Shown here piece by piece: positions 1-7,045 of a stretch of 19,826 nucleotides of DNA. How positions within the stretch are numbered: position 1 is the first letter of the stretch; every line of letters starts with the position of its first letter. The stretch is from Propionibacteriaceae bacterium (GTDB lineage: Bacteria > Actinomycetota > Actinomycetes > Propionibacteriales > Propionibacteriaceae). The position numbers and the translations under genes were made by a program. The stretch is taken from positions 1 to 19,826 of the forward strand of contig JAIRVA010000136.1 of NCBI GenBank assembly GCA_031254155.1, in the 5' to 3' direction. The notes below the pieces were generated by a model. The model was not told the DNA's origin, searched no databases, and was given only the letters and a program-made list of their open reading frames with translations.

Positions 1-4
1 AACC

Positions 5-41
5 CATACCTTATTCTACCACGCCACCCGCAACAAAACAA
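5..41 (-). promoter_or_regulatory. Promoter reading out of the left edge, probable leaderless start
   Basis: On the minus strand, TTGTTT (36-41) and TAGAAT (13-18) are separated by 17 bases, a good sigma-70-type arrangement. Five bases after the -10 comes an ATG (5-7), so a gene probably starts here and leaves the window after two codons; nothing can be said about its product. The first 100 bases hold only about five G on the plus strand. The stretch 1-277 contains no other convincing coding sequence, only this promoter and two hairpins. Confidence 0.45.
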
Positions 42-138
42 TCAGCAACACTACACCACTTTCACTCCCCACGCCACCAACCCCCCATCATACCCACCGA
101 GTTTATAGAGGTCCCCTTATGTCGCTACCTTTCAATTT

Positions 139-168
139 GTCAATGCCCCCACCACGTGGGCACTTGAC
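139..168. repeat. Imperfect hairpin in the 1-277 intergenic region
   Basis: GTCAATGCCC (139-148) pairs with GGGCACTTGAC (158-168), with one bulged C. An alternative inner stem is CCCAC (148-152) with GTGGG (156-160). No run of T follows on either strand. It may be a weak terminator or a structured 5' region; its role is not known. Confidence 0.3.
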
Positions 169-213
169 TTTGAGGCATAATGTCCCCTCTTCGGCGCTAT
201 CGTACTCGCCCCT

Positions 214-271
214 CCCGAAACGGTGGACGGTTTTACGTCGTGTATGACGTAAAGGCGACCACAGTCTCGGG
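214..271. terminator. Long hairpin just downstream of the antiporter gene
   Basis: Two 26-base arms (214-239 and 246-271) pair at 21 of 26 positions around a 6-base loop (240-245). The innermost eight bases, TTTACGTC and GACGTAAA, match perfectly. It lies six bases past the stop codon of the minus-strand antiporter gene, so transcription termination is the simplest role. There is no T run, as is common for actinobacterial terminators. Confidence 0.5.
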
Positions 272-277
272 ACCGGC

Positions 278-1378
278 TCAGGGGAGGATGGACAAGACGA
301 TGAAGGCGGCCAGGAGGACGAGGTGGATGACGGCGTGCTGGGTCTTGGCACGGCCGGGTACGACGGTCAGTACCGCCACCACGGCCGAGATGGCCAGCAA
401 GACGATCTGGGCCGGTTCGAGCCCGAGCACCAGCGTACCCGGCAGCCACGGCGACGCGACCGCCAGCACGGGGATGGTGAGCCCGATGGAGGCGAGCGCC
501 GAGCCGTACCCCAGGTTGAGCCCGATCTGCGTCCGGTTGCGGGCGGCGGCACGGACGGCGGCGACGGACTCCGGCAGCAGGACGACGATGGCTAGGACCA
601 CCCCGACGAACGACTGCGGGAACCCGAGCCACGTCACGCCCGCCTGGATGGCCGGCGATTCCACCTTCGCCAGACCCACGACCGCGGCGAGCGACACGAA
701 CAATAGCCCGAGACTGACAACCGTCCGGTTGCGGCTCGGCCGGGCGGCGTGGGCGTCCTCCCCGTCCTCCATGGTCTCCCCCGGCGGCAGGAAGAAGTCG
801 CGGTGCCGGATGGTCTGGGTGAAAACGAACGACCCGTACAGCGCCAGCGAGGCCACAGCGATAAACGCCAGTTGCTTACCGGTGAAGGCCGCGCGGGGGT
901 CGGACAAGGTGAAACTTGGCAGTACGAGGGTGAGCCCGGCGAGCGTCACCACCGTACCCAGCGCCGAACCCGTCCCCTCGGAGTTGAAGACCGCCAGGTG
1001 AAACTTCACCGCGCCCACCATCAGCGACAACCCGACGATACCGTTCATCGTCAGCATGACAGCGGCAAACACCGTGTCGCGGGCGAGGGTCGACGTGTCG
1101 GTCTTGTTGGAGGTCATGAGCATGACGATGAGCCCGACCTCGATGACGGTGACCGCGACGGCGAGGATGAGCGAGCCGAACGGTTCGCCGACCCGGTGGG
1201 CGATCACCTCGGCGTGGTGGACCGCGGCCATCACCGTCACCATCAGGAGGCCGGCCTCGATCACGAGGACAGGCCACGGCAGGCTCCGGCCCCAGCTGAT
1301 CAGCAGCACCACGAAGGCGACCAAAGGTACAATTGTCGTCCACCGCGCCAGGTAGCGCATCACACCAGTTCGAGTCAC
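278..1378 (-). CDS. chaA: ChaA-type calcium(sodium)/proton antiporter
   Basis: A 366-residue integral membrane protein of the ChaA branch of the cation/Ca2+ exchanger family, which exports Ca2+ or Na+ in exchange for protons across the inner membrane. About ten or eleven hydrophobic segments are visible. The first alpha repeat carries HHAEVIAHRVGEPFGSL followed by VTVIEVG (about residues 54-83, with the key acidic E80). The second carries LLPESVAAVRAAARNR (about 273-290). A charged loop, GETMEDGEDAH, separates the halves, where family members have an acidic cytoplasmic loop. The GTG at 1378 is chosen because a -10 hexamer ends six bases upstream, implying a leaderless mRNA; an in-frame ATG lies at 1360 but has no Shine-Dalgarno sequence. 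The gene is transcribed divergently from the flavin-binding protein gene. The family is clear; the ion preferred is not. Confidence 0.88.
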   Translation of the reverse strand: MTRTGVMRYLARWTTIVPLVAFVVLLISWGRSLPWPVLVIEAGLLMVTVMAAVHHAEVIAHRVGEPFGSLILAVAVTVIEVGLIVMLMTSNKTDTSTLARDTVFAAVMLTMNGIVGLSLMVGAVKFHLAVFNSEGTGSALGTVVTLAGLTLVLPSFTLSDPRAAFTGKQLAFIAVASLALYGSFVFTQTIRHRDFFLPPGETMEDGEDAHAARPSRNRTVVSLGLLFVSLAAVVGLAKVESPAIQAGVTWLGFPQSFVGVVLAIVVLLPESVAAVRAAARNRTQIGLNLGYGSALASIGLTIPVLAVASPWLPGTLVLGLEPAQIVLLAISAVVAVLTVVPGRAKTQHAVIHLVLLAAFIVLSILP

Positions 1379-1384
1379 GTACCC

Positions 1385-1412
1385 ATTCTAGAGTGATATC
1401 AGTCGCTGACAA
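1385..1412 (-). promoter_or_regulatory. Promoter of the chaA-like gene, leaderless
   Basis: On the minus strand TTGTCA (1407-1412) and TAGAAT (1385-1390) are 16 bases apart. Six bases follow the -10 before the GTG start at 1378, placing the likely transcription start on the start codon. The -35 element overlaps the upstream region of the divergent gene, so the two promoters may compete. Confidence 0.6.
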
Positions 1413-1431
1413 GAACCGGCGGCCGTACACT
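1403..1431 (+). promoter_or_regulatory. Promoter of the flavin-binding protein gene, probably leaderless
   Basis: TACACT (1426-1431) is followed by six bases and the ATG at 1438. The -35 is weak: TCGCTG at a 17-base spacing, or CTGACA at only 14. It overlaps the -35 of the divergent antiporter promoter. Confidence 0.45.
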
Positions 1432-1437
1432 GGGGGC

Positions 1438-2109
1438 ATGAGTGTTTCCCCGTTGCCCTCTCTGGTGGCCTCGCGGCACCGGGACCGCCTAAGTACCGAC
1501 CCCGCCGTCATCCGGGGCATCCTGCGGTCGGCCATGATCGCGCACGTCGGGTTCGTCCGCGACGGCTGGCCGGTCGTCCTGCCCTTCCACTACGGTCTCG
1601 CCGACCTCGGGGACGGCCAGGACGAGCAGCTGGTCATCCACGGGTCGGCCGGCGGGCGGGCCTTCCTCGATGCGGCAGGTGACAAGGGAGTACGGGTATC
1701 GGTGGCGGTGACGCTCAACGACGGGTTGGTCCTCGGGCGTTCCGCGTACGACACTGGCGCACATTACCGTTGCGTCGTCGCGTACGGGTACGCGCGGCTC
1801 GTACCGCCCGAGTTGAGGCCACTGGCCCTCGACCGGCTGCTGGATCACATCGTTCCGGGCCGGCGGGCGGAGGTACGGGCGTCCACCCCCAAGGAGATCG
1901 CCGCCACCGCGCTGCTCGCCATCCCGCTCGACCACGCCAGCGCCAAGGTGGCCGTGACCAGCACCGGTGAGACCCCCGGCGACGGCGAGGACCGCCGGGT
2001 CTGGGCCGGCGTCGTACCGTTCTCCCAGCGCGCGGGTGGGCCGGTGGCGGCCCCCGAGACGGAGTTCCCGGACGACCTGCCCCCCTCCGTCCGGGCCCTC
2101 CTGGCCTGA
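1438..2109 (+). CDS. Pyridoxamine 5'-phosphate oxidase-fold (NimA-like) flavin-binding protein
   Basis: A 223-residue soluble protein with the split-barrel, FMN-binding fold of the NimA/pyridoxamine-phosphate-oxidase-like group. Features typical of the group are the opening RLSTDPAVIRGIL, the strand IAHVGFVRDGWPVVLPFHYG (about residues 37-56), LVIHGSAGGRAFLDAA, and the central RSAYDTGAHYRCVVAYGYARLV. In this group small reductases or flavin-sequestering proteins act on nitro compounds or unknown substrates; the physiological reaction cannot be told from sequence. The ATG at 1438 is preferred over longer in-frame starts because the -10 hexamer lies just before it and because upstream codons would overlap the divergent gene. 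There is no Shine-Dalgarno sequence. The C-terminal 40 residues are Pro/Asp-rich and probably disordered. Confidence 0.82.
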   Translation: MSVSPLPSLVASRHRDRLSTDPAVIRGILRSAMIAHVGFVRDGWPVVLPFHYGLADLGDGQDEQLVIHGSAGGRAFLDAAGDKGVRVSVAVTLNDGLVLGRSAYDTGAHYRCVVAYGYARLVPPELRPLALDRLLDHIVPGRRAEVRASTPKEIAATALLAIPLDHASAKVAVTSTGETPGDGEDRRVWAGVVPFSQRAGGPVAAPETEFPDDLPPSVRALLA

Positions 2110-2252
2110 CACGCCTTCGCACCCCCGCCGATTTTCCCGCCCCCCGCCCACGGGTGTGAAACGGTGTCGCGGAAACGGCCGGTTTCGGCGACACGCCTTC
2201 GCACCCGCTGGGGTCGGCGCCGATAGTCGCCTGCAGTGCGAAACCGTGTCAC
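2108..2252. repeat. Four alternating inverted repeat units downstream of the flavin-binding protein gene
   Basis: The 17-mer GACACGCCTTCGCACCC occurs twice, identical, at 2108-2124 (overlapping the stop codon) and 2190-2206. Two related units in the opposite orientation lie at 2154-2170 and 2236-2252 (14 of 17 identical to each other). The order is therefore plus, minus, plus, minus with a period of about 82 bp, as if one inverted-repeat module had been duplicated. Confidence 0.6.
2152..2206. terminator. Probable terminator hairpin
   Basis: A 19-base arm at 2152-2170 pairs with 2188-2206 (15 of 19 plus one G-U pair). The loop contains a second small stem, GAAAC (2172-2176) with GTTTC (2182-2186). 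It is built from the middle two units of the alternating repeat and could end transcription from the upstream gene. There is no T run. Confidence 0.45.
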
Positions 2253-2259
2253 CCCCGGG

Positions 2260-2279
2260 ATCTGCACGCTCATGCAGAT
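2260..2279. promoter_or_regulatory. Distal operator-like palindrome of hipBA
   Basis: ATCTGCACGCTCATGCAGAT is a perfect palindrome in its 7-base arms (ATCTGCA and TGCAGAT, 6-base spacer). It is the best copy of the motif repeated nearer to hipB. The 20-bp size equals that of the E. coli HipB operators, although the sequence differs. Confidence 0.6.
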
Positions 2280-2303
2280 TCCGGAATGCGATGGTACCGT
2301 GAC

Positions 2304-2405
2304 ATGATGGCTATCATCACTCCCCGACAGCTGGGTACGACCGTCACAAAACGCGAAATCACTCGGCTCGCCAGTCAATTATGCACGATCATGCAGATCT
2401 GGTAA
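2304..2405 (+). CDS. Possible 33-residue small ORF, perhaps a hipB remnant
   Basis: An ATG-ATG start at 2304 gives a 33-residue frame ending in TAA at 2403-2405, between the distal and proximal hip operators. Its start, MAIITPRQLG, resembles the start of HipB-type proteins, such as MIHTPKEAG in the intact gene just downstream. A perfect operator lies 24 bases upstream. It could be the broken 5' end of a duplicated hipB, a small leader peptide or chance. No Shine-Dalgarno sequence is visible. Confidence 0.2.
   Translation: MMAIITPRQLGTTVTKREITRLASQLCTIMQIW
2379..2398. promoter_or_regulatory. Proximal operator-like site of hipBA (second)
   Basis: TTATGCA-N6-TGCAGAT, 17 of 20 identical to the distal palindrome at 2260. 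It sits where a -35 element would fall for a -10 at about 2401-2408 (TAATGT), so a bound HipB dimer would block the promoter. Confidence 0.55.
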
Positions 2406-2424
2406 TGTGTACGTACGTGCAGAT
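2405..2424. promoter_or_regulatory. Proximal operator-like site of hipBA (third, degenerate)
   Basis: ATGTGTA-N6-TGCAGAT, 15 of 20 identical to the distal palindrome, with a complete right half-site. It directly abuts the hipB ribosome-binding site AGGAG (2425-2429). The centres of the second and third sites are 26 bp apart, about two and a half helical turns. Confidence 0.5.
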
Positions 2425-2433
2425 AGGAGTGTC

Positions 2434-2661
2434 ATGATCCATACCCCGAAGGAAGCCGGTCTTCTTCTGCGCTCGCTACGCCAGCAGCAGGGGTTGACTC
2501 AGACCCAACTAGCCGAGAAGGCGCGCGTCTCCCCCCGCTGGCTCATCAACTTCGAGGCGGGCAAAACCACAGTGGACATGTCCCTAGTAATGGATTGCTA
2601 CCAGAGTCTTGGCTACGGGATGGATATCGCACCGTTGCCCCGGCGAGGCGACCATGGCTGA
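2434..2661 (+). CDS. hipB: HipB-type antitoxin, XRE-family DNA-binding protein
   Basis: A 75-residue helix-turn-helix protein. The XRE helix-turn-helix is clear: LRSLRQQQGLTQTQLAEKAR (about residues 11-30), then VSPRWLINFEAGKTTVDMSL. HipB dimers bind and neutralise HipA and repress their own operon. Three palindromic sites upstream fit that role. The ATG at 2434 has AGGAG four bases upstream; a longer in-frame GTG start at 2407 would lie inside the operator and is not preferred. The frame overlaps hipA by eight bases, the usual antitoxin-first order with coupled translation. Confidence 0.88.
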   Translation: MIHTPKEAGLLLRSLRQQQGLTQTQLAEKARVSPRWLINFEAGKTTVDMSLVMDCYQSLGYGMDIAPLPRRGDHG

Positions 2662-3934
2662 GTCAACGCTCAACGTGTTTATGGACGGCATACCCACCGG
2701 CCAGTTGCACCAGACCCGGACTGGTGATCTCCGGTTTCGGTACGACCCTGGCTACCGGGCCAACCCCCACGCCACCCCCTTGTCCCTCTCCATGCCCCTT
2801 CTCGTCGAGGAGCACCGCAAACGCGCCGTCCTGCCGTTCTTCGATGGTCTGCTCACCGACTCTTTCCAGGCCCGCCAGGCACTCGCGACGCGCTACCGAA
2901 CGACTGCTGCATCGACTTTCCGCCTTCTCGAAGCCATCGGTGCCGACGTCGCCGGTGCCCTCCAGATCTTGCCACCCGGCGAGTCCTGTACCGATACTCC
3001 AGGCCCCGACAACCAAGTCGGCGCAGTGAGTGAAGCCGAACTCGGCGAACTGCTCCGCACCGTCGTTGCCGAGTACCGCGACGGTCGTCCGTCCGATGCC
3101 TCGTTTGGTCGGTTCTCTCTGGCGGGAGCCCAACCAAAAATCGCGTTGACTAGCTTGAATGGTGCGTGGGGTATCCCGCACGGCGCTGTGCCGACGACCC
3201 ATATCTTCAAGCCCTCGCTGGGCGGGTTCAACCGGTTGGACCTCGTTGAACACATGACCATGCGCGCTGCCGCCCACCTTGACCTTGAGGTTTCGACAAC
3301 CGAAATCCACCTGATTGACGAGATTCCCTGCCTCGTGACCACACGGTACGACCGGTCTTTCGATGGCACACGGTGGCACCGACTTCACCAAGAGGATCTG
3401 ACCCAGGCTCTCAGCGTCATGTCGGACAAGAAGTACCAACACGACGACGGTGGCCCAGGCGTCGGCGCGATCGCCCAGCTCTTGCGAGCGCTACCACTGG
3501 CGGAAGATCGCCTACCCGTGGCGCAGGCGTTCTACTGCGCCTTGGTGTTCAACGTCCTCGCCCGCTGCACCGACGCCCACGCCAAGAACTACTCTTTACT
3601 ACTTAACGAACAGTCAGTCCGCCTCGCGCCACTCTACGACCTAGCCACCATCGCCCCGCATGCGACGCCCCGCGAACCCACCTACTCCGCCATGAGGATC
3701 GGTGATCATCACCGCTTCTCATCGATCAGTTTGGCTGATTTCCTCATGACCGCCCGGACCCTTGGTCTGGACACCGACTGGGCCAGCCAAATCGTGACCC
3801 GCTTCCGCGCCCAGTTGCCGGGCGCTTTCGAGTCCGCCCGCGACGACGTCGCCCGTACCTCTCCCGACTCGCTGACCGACGCGACCGCGGTGTTGACCGC
3901 GGTGACCAGCTGGATTCCGGTGCCGCTGGCATGA
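2654..3934 (+). CDS. hipA: HipA-type serine/threonine kinase toxin
   Basis: A 426-residue protein, near the 440 of E. coli HipA. The E. coli toxin phosphorylates glutamyl-tRNA synthetase and causes growth arrest and drug tolerance. The N-terminal domain shows the family motif LPFFDGLLTDS (about residues 60-70). The kinase core follows: FSLAGAQPK with S155 at the autophosphorylation-loop position, HIFKP with ATP-binding K186, HQEDLTQAL (245-253), the catalytic loop CTDAHAKN with D307 and N312, and PLYDLA with metal-binding D329. All key residues are present, so the enzyme looks active. The ATG at 2654 overlaps the hipB stop; a start at 2609 would overlap more and is unlikely. The gene ends three bases before the convergent ABC operon, with no room for a separate terminator. 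Confidence 0.9.
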   Translation: MAESTLNVFMDGIPTGQLHQTRTGDLRFRYDPGYRANPHATPLSLSMPLLVEEHRKRAVLPFFDGLLTDSFQARQALATRYRTTAASTFRLLEAIGADVAGALQILPPGESCTDTPGPDNQVGAVSEAELGELLRTVVAEYRDGRPSDASFGRFSLAGAQPKIALTSLNGAWGIPHGAVPTTHIFKPSLGGFNRLDLVEHMTMRAAAHLDLEVSTTEIHLIDEIPCLVTTRYDRSFDGTRWHRLHQEDLTQALSVMSDKKYQHDDGGPGVGAIAQLLRALPLAEDRLPVAQAFYCALVFNVLARCTDAHAKNYSLLLNEQSVRLAPLYDLATIAPHATPREPTYSAMRIGDHHRFSSISLADFLMTARTLGLDTDWASQIVTRFRAQLPGAFESARDDVARTSPDSLTDATAVLTAVTSWIPVPLA

Positions 3935-3937
3935 CGC

Positions 3938-4723
3938 TTACGTGAGCAGCGTCCGGTCGTCCAGGGCGTGCTCGCGGCTGAACCACTCCAACAGATCCCC
4001 CACCTGGGCACCGGCTTTCTCCGCCGGGCCGAGGGAGTGCAGGATCCGGCCCTCGTGCATCATCAGCAACCGGTTGCCGAGCCTGAGGGCGTGCTCCATG
4101 TTGTGCGTCACCATCAGCGCCGTCAGGCCGCTCTCCGCGATCATGTCGGCGGTCAGGCGCAGGACCAGCTCGGTCCGTTCGGGATCCAGCGCGGCGACGT
4201 GCTCGTCGAGCAGCAGCAGGTCGGGGTGGGTGAATGAGGCCATGAGCAAGCTCAACGCCTGTCGCTGGCCGCCGGAGAGCAGGCCGACGCGGTGCTTCAT
4301 CCGCGACTCCAGCCCTTGCTCCAGCGTGGCGAGGTGCGTCCGCAACTCGACCCGGCGCGCCTTGGTCAGGCCCGGCGTGAGGGTGTGCCGCTTGCCCCGG
4401 CTGAGGGCGACGGCGAGGTTCTGCTCAATGGACAGGTGGGGTGCCGTCCCGGCCGACGGGTCCTGGAAGACCCGCGCGATCCGCCGCGCCCGCCGGTGCT
4501 CCGGCTGCCGGGTGACATCCTGCCCGCCGATCACCACCGTCCCTTCGTCGACCGGGATCGAACCTCCGATCACGTTCAGCAGCGTCGACTTGCCGGCCCC
4601 GTTGGAGCCGATGATGGTGACGAAGTCGCCCGGCGCCAGTTCCAGATTGATGTCGCGCAACGCCTGGCGCTCGTTCGCCGTCCCGGGGTAGAACGTCTTG
4701 GCCACGTGGGTGAGGGTGAGCAT
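3938..4723 (-). CDS. ABC transporter ATP-binding protein (TrpZ-like)
   Basis: A 261-residue ATPase powering the importer encoded by the next two genes. Walker A is GSNGAGKST (about residues 38-46), the Q-loop VFQDP, the signature LSGGQRQ, Walker B LLLLDEH and the switch histidine VTHNM. The sequence LDEHVAALDP is typical of the uncharacterised/TrpZ-type ATPases (COG1101). The start ATG at 4723 overlaps the permease stop as TGATG, indicating coupled translation; an in-frame GTG one codon earlier is less likely. It is the last gene of the operon and converges on hipA. The substrate cannot be told from the ATPase. Confidence 0.9.
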   Translation of the reverse strand: MLTLTHVAKTFYPGTANERQALRDINLELAPGDFVTIIGSNGAGKSTLLNVIGGSIPVDEGTVVIGGQDVTRQPEHRRARRIARVFQDPSAGTAPHLSIEQNLAVALSRGKRHTLTPGLTKARRVELRTHLATLEQGLESRMKHRVGLLSGGQRQALSLLMASFTHPDLLLLDEHVAALDPERTELVLRLTADMIAESGLTALMVTHNMEHALRLGNRLLMMHEGRILHSLGPAEKAGAQVGDLLEWFSREHALDDRTLLT

Positions 4724-5865
4724 CACTCGCCCCCCTTGTCAGCCGGGGGTACGGTGAGTGCCGGGGGTACGACGGGTGCGGTAAGTACGCTGGTCCCGGC
4801 CTCCGGCCTCATCGGACGCCCGCCCCGGTCATCGCCGGGCCGTACGACCCCCCGGACTCGCTCTGCCCGCGGCTCGACCGCGGACTGGACCGCCGAATCA
4901 ACCTCCGCGAAGGGCGAGAACGGGTTGGGTTCGACGGTCATGGGTTCCGGTACGCCGGCCTTGGCCCGCCACGGCGTCAACTTGGTGACGAGGGCGTGGG
5001 CCGACTTGGACTGGGTGAGGACGAGGGCGATCACCACCAGCGCGGCCGACATGAGCTTCATGTCGGCGTTGTCGAGGAACTCCCAGCGCAGGGCGAAGAA
5101 GATCGCCACGCGGTAAAGTGCCGACCCGGCGACCACGCCAACCGTCATCAGCCAGATGAACCGCGTCCCGAAGACGGCGTTGCCGAGGATGACCGAGGCC
5201 AGGCCCACGAGGATCATCCCCGTACCGTCGCCAATCGACGCCGATCCGGTGTACTGCGCTGTCAGCGCCCCGCTCAGACCGACCAACCCGTTGGCGACGG
5301 CCAGGGTGGCGATCTTGGTCAGGTCGGTGTTGATGCCCATCGACGACGCCATATTGGGGTTGTCGCCGGTCGCCATGACGGCGAGCCCGAACTTCGTCGA
5401 AAGGTACCAGTTGACGAACACCACCGCCACCACCACGATCGCGCCGATGAACGCGATCGAGACCGCCGTCCCCCGCAGCCGGGCCTCCACCAGCCAGGTG
5501 AAAATGGTCGGTTTGTTGAGCAGCCCGACCGTACTGCGGTGCTGGCCGTCGGCGCCGCCCCACATGATACGGGTATTGACGGTGTACATCGCGAGCATCA
5601 CCAGGATCGACGACAGCAGCGGGTCGATGTGGGCCTTCGTGTGCAGCAGACCGGTCACGCAGCCCGCCGCCGCGCCCACGAGCATCCCGGCCAGGGTCGC
5701 CAGGACGGGGGGCGCGCCGTTGAAGATCAGGATCGCCGTCGTCGCCGTACCGGCGGTGAAGGAGCCGTCAACCGTCAGATCCGCGAAGTTGAGGATGCGG
5801 AAGGTGAGAAAAACCCCCAGCGCCAACACGGCGGTGATCAGACCCTGGTCAATGGCTCCCAACAT
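4723..5865 (-). CDS. ABC transporter permease (TrpY-like, LivH superfamily) with a long C-terminal tail
   Basis: A 380-residue membrane protein of the branched-chain-amino-acid-type permease superfamily, in the COG4120 group that partners with TrpX-type binding proteins. The family hallmark FRILNFADLTVDGSF (about residues 23-37) is present, followed by about eight more membrane segments ending near residue 295 (MSAALVVIALVLTQ). The last ~85 residues are an unusual hydrophilic tail, rich in Pro, Glu, Arg and Val, with no resemblance to a membrane domain; relatives normally end at about 300 residues. The start ATG at 5865 has AAGGGA a few bases upstream. The gene lies 28 bases behind the lipoprotein gene and overlaps the ATPase gene by one base. 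Confidence 0.87.
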   Translation of the reverse strand: MLGAIDQGLITAVLALGVFLTFRILNFADLTVDGSFTAGTATTAILIFNGAPPVLATLAGMLVGAAAGCVTGLLHTKAHIDPLLSSILVMLAMYTVNTRIMWGGADGQHRSTVGLLNKPTIFTWLVEARLRGTAVSIAFIGAIVVVAVVFVNWYLSTKFGLAVMATGDNPNMASSMGINTDLTKIATLAVANGLVGLSGALTAQYTGSASIGDGTGMILVGLASVILGNAVFGTRFIWLMTVGVVAGSALYRVAIFFALRWEFLDNADMKLMSAALVVIALVLTQSKSAHALVTKLTPWRAKAGVPEPMTVEPNPFSPFAEVDSAVQSAVEPRAERVRGVVRPGDDRGGRPMRPEAGTSVLTAPVVPPALTVPPADKGGE

Positions 5866-5893
5866 GCATCATCCCTTCTCAACCAGCAATATC

Positions 5894-6925
5894 CTACGCC
5901 GCGGTCTCGATGATTGTCGCCCCGCTGGTGAGGCTCGCGGGCAGCGTGAGTCCGAAGGTCTGCGCGGCCCCGGTGTTGACCAGGAGTTCGGTGGACGTCG
6001 TCGCCTCGGGCTTGATCGTGGAGATGTTAACCCCGTCGCGCAGGATCGACACCGCCATCTCGCCGGTCCGGCGGCCGAGGTCGTGGTAGCTCAGCCCGCG
6101 GGTGGCGACCGTGCCGAGGCTCACCGTACTCGTGTCGGCGCAGAACACCGGAATGTGGTTTTCTTGGCCGAAGCTCACCACGCTCGTGATCGCGGCGACG
6201 ACCGTGTTGTCCGTGGGTACGAGGATCGCGTCGACGCCCTTCAGCGCGGCAAGGCCGACGCTGACCTCGGCGGCCGACGTGATCGCCTGTGGCTTGAGCG
6301 TCAGGCCGAGCGAGGCGGCCTCCGTCTTGTAGGCGTCGAGCTGGGCGAGCGAGTTCGACTCGGAGGAGGAGTAGAGGACTCCGATGGTCTTCACGTCCGG
6401 CATCGCTTCCTGGACGAGCGACACGGGGTGGGCCTCGGGGTTGAGATCGGAGGTGCCGGTGATGTTGGCGCCCGCGGCGTCCCAGGAGGGTACGAGACCG
6501 TCGCGGACCGGGTCCGTCACGGCGGAGAACAGGATCGGCCGGTCCTTCTCGGCGTTCGCGATCGCCAGGGCGATCGGCGTCGAGATGGCGAGCATGAGGT
6601 CGATGTCCTTGTTCGAAGCGAAGGACGAGGCGATCGTCGTCGCGTTGGCCGGGTCACCCTGCGCGTTTTCGCTGGTCATCTTGTAGGTGATGCCCTGCTC
6701 CTTGAGGACCTCCTCGAAGCCGTCCTGGACGGCCTGCAGGGCCGGGTGGGAGATGATCACCGCCGAGGCGATGGTGTACGTCTTCCCGGCGGTGGTGGTC
6801 GTACTCGGGGCACCCGTCGTACTCGCACCCGTCGTACTGCCGGCGTCGTTCGTACCGCACGCCGTCAGGCTCAGAGTGAGGGTGGTCGCGGCCAACAGGC
6901 CGATCAGTTGGTGGCGTCGCTTCAT
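5894..6925 (-). CDS. ABC transporter substrate-binding lipoprotein (TrpX-like)
   Basis: A 343-residue secreted lipoprotein. The N-terminus has two arginines, a hydrophobic core and the lipobox LTAC with C23 as the lipid-carrying residue, then a Thr/Ser-rich linker to about residue 47. The mature part is an ABC_sub_bind (COG2984) periplasmic-binding fold: ISHPALQAVQDGFEEVLKEQ, FSAVTDPVRDGLV, IGVLYSSSESNS and ILVPTDNTV are its typical blocks. Related systems in streptococci are linked to tryptophan or tyrosine uptake, but the substrate here is not proven. The start ATG at 6925 has AGGAG (6931-6935) five bases upstream. It is the first gene of the operon. The leader is far too short for a T-box such as controls some streptococcal relatives. 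Confidence 0.9.
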   Translation of the reverse strand: MKRRHQLIGLLAATTLTLSLTACGTNDAGSTTGASTTGAPSTTTTAGKTYTIASAVIISHPALQAVQDGFEEVLKEQGITYKMTSENAQGDPANATTIASSFASNKDIDLMLAISTPIALAIANAEKDRPILFSAVTDPVRDGLVPSWDAAGANITGTSDLNPEAHPVSLVQEAMPDVKTIGVLYSSSESNSLAQLDAYKTEAASLGLTLKPQAITSAAEVSVGLAALKGVDAILVPTDNTVVAAITSVVSFGQENHIPVFCADTSTVSLGTVATRGLSYHDLGRRTGEMAVSILRDGVNISTIKPEATTSTELLVNTGAAQTFGLTLPASLTSGATIIETAA

Positions 6926-6944
6926 TGTGTCTCCTGACTCACAT

Positions 6945-6969
6945 CGGGGCTTTCCCCCGCCTCACCTTA
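6945..6969 (-). promoter_or_regulatory. Possible promoter and small leader hairpin of the ABC operon
   Basis: On the minus strand TAAGGT (6964-6969) could be a -10. It is followed by a short hairpin, CGGGG (6945-6949) with CCCCG (6955-6959), before the ribosome-binding site. No good -35 is seen. The rest of 6970-7045 shows no other feature. Confidence 0.3.
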
Positions 6970-7045
6970 GCGCACGACGGTACCGGACCACGCGGCGTTC
7001 AGCATCCGTCACGGTCGGCGCCGTCCAGCTATTCTCGCCCACGAT

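Noticed and set aside
180..1001. Plus-strand frame of 273 codons starting in the left intergenic region
   Set aside because: It is antisense to the ChaA-type antiporter, which has conserved motifs and membrane segments.
3709..4011. Minus-strand frame at the end of hipA
   Set aside because: It overlaps conserved hipA and the end of the ATPase gene, has no family resemblance and no ribosome-binding site.
5156..6937. 593-codon open frame on the plus strand opposite the ABC permease and lipoprotein genes
   Set aside because: It is antisense to two clear genes, Arg/Gly/Val-rich without any family motif, and has no start signals. High GC makes such shadow frames long.
6926..6970. T-box riboswitch in front of the TrpX-like operon
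   Set aside because: The leader between the likely promoter and the start is about 40 bases, far too short, and shows no T-box core sequence.
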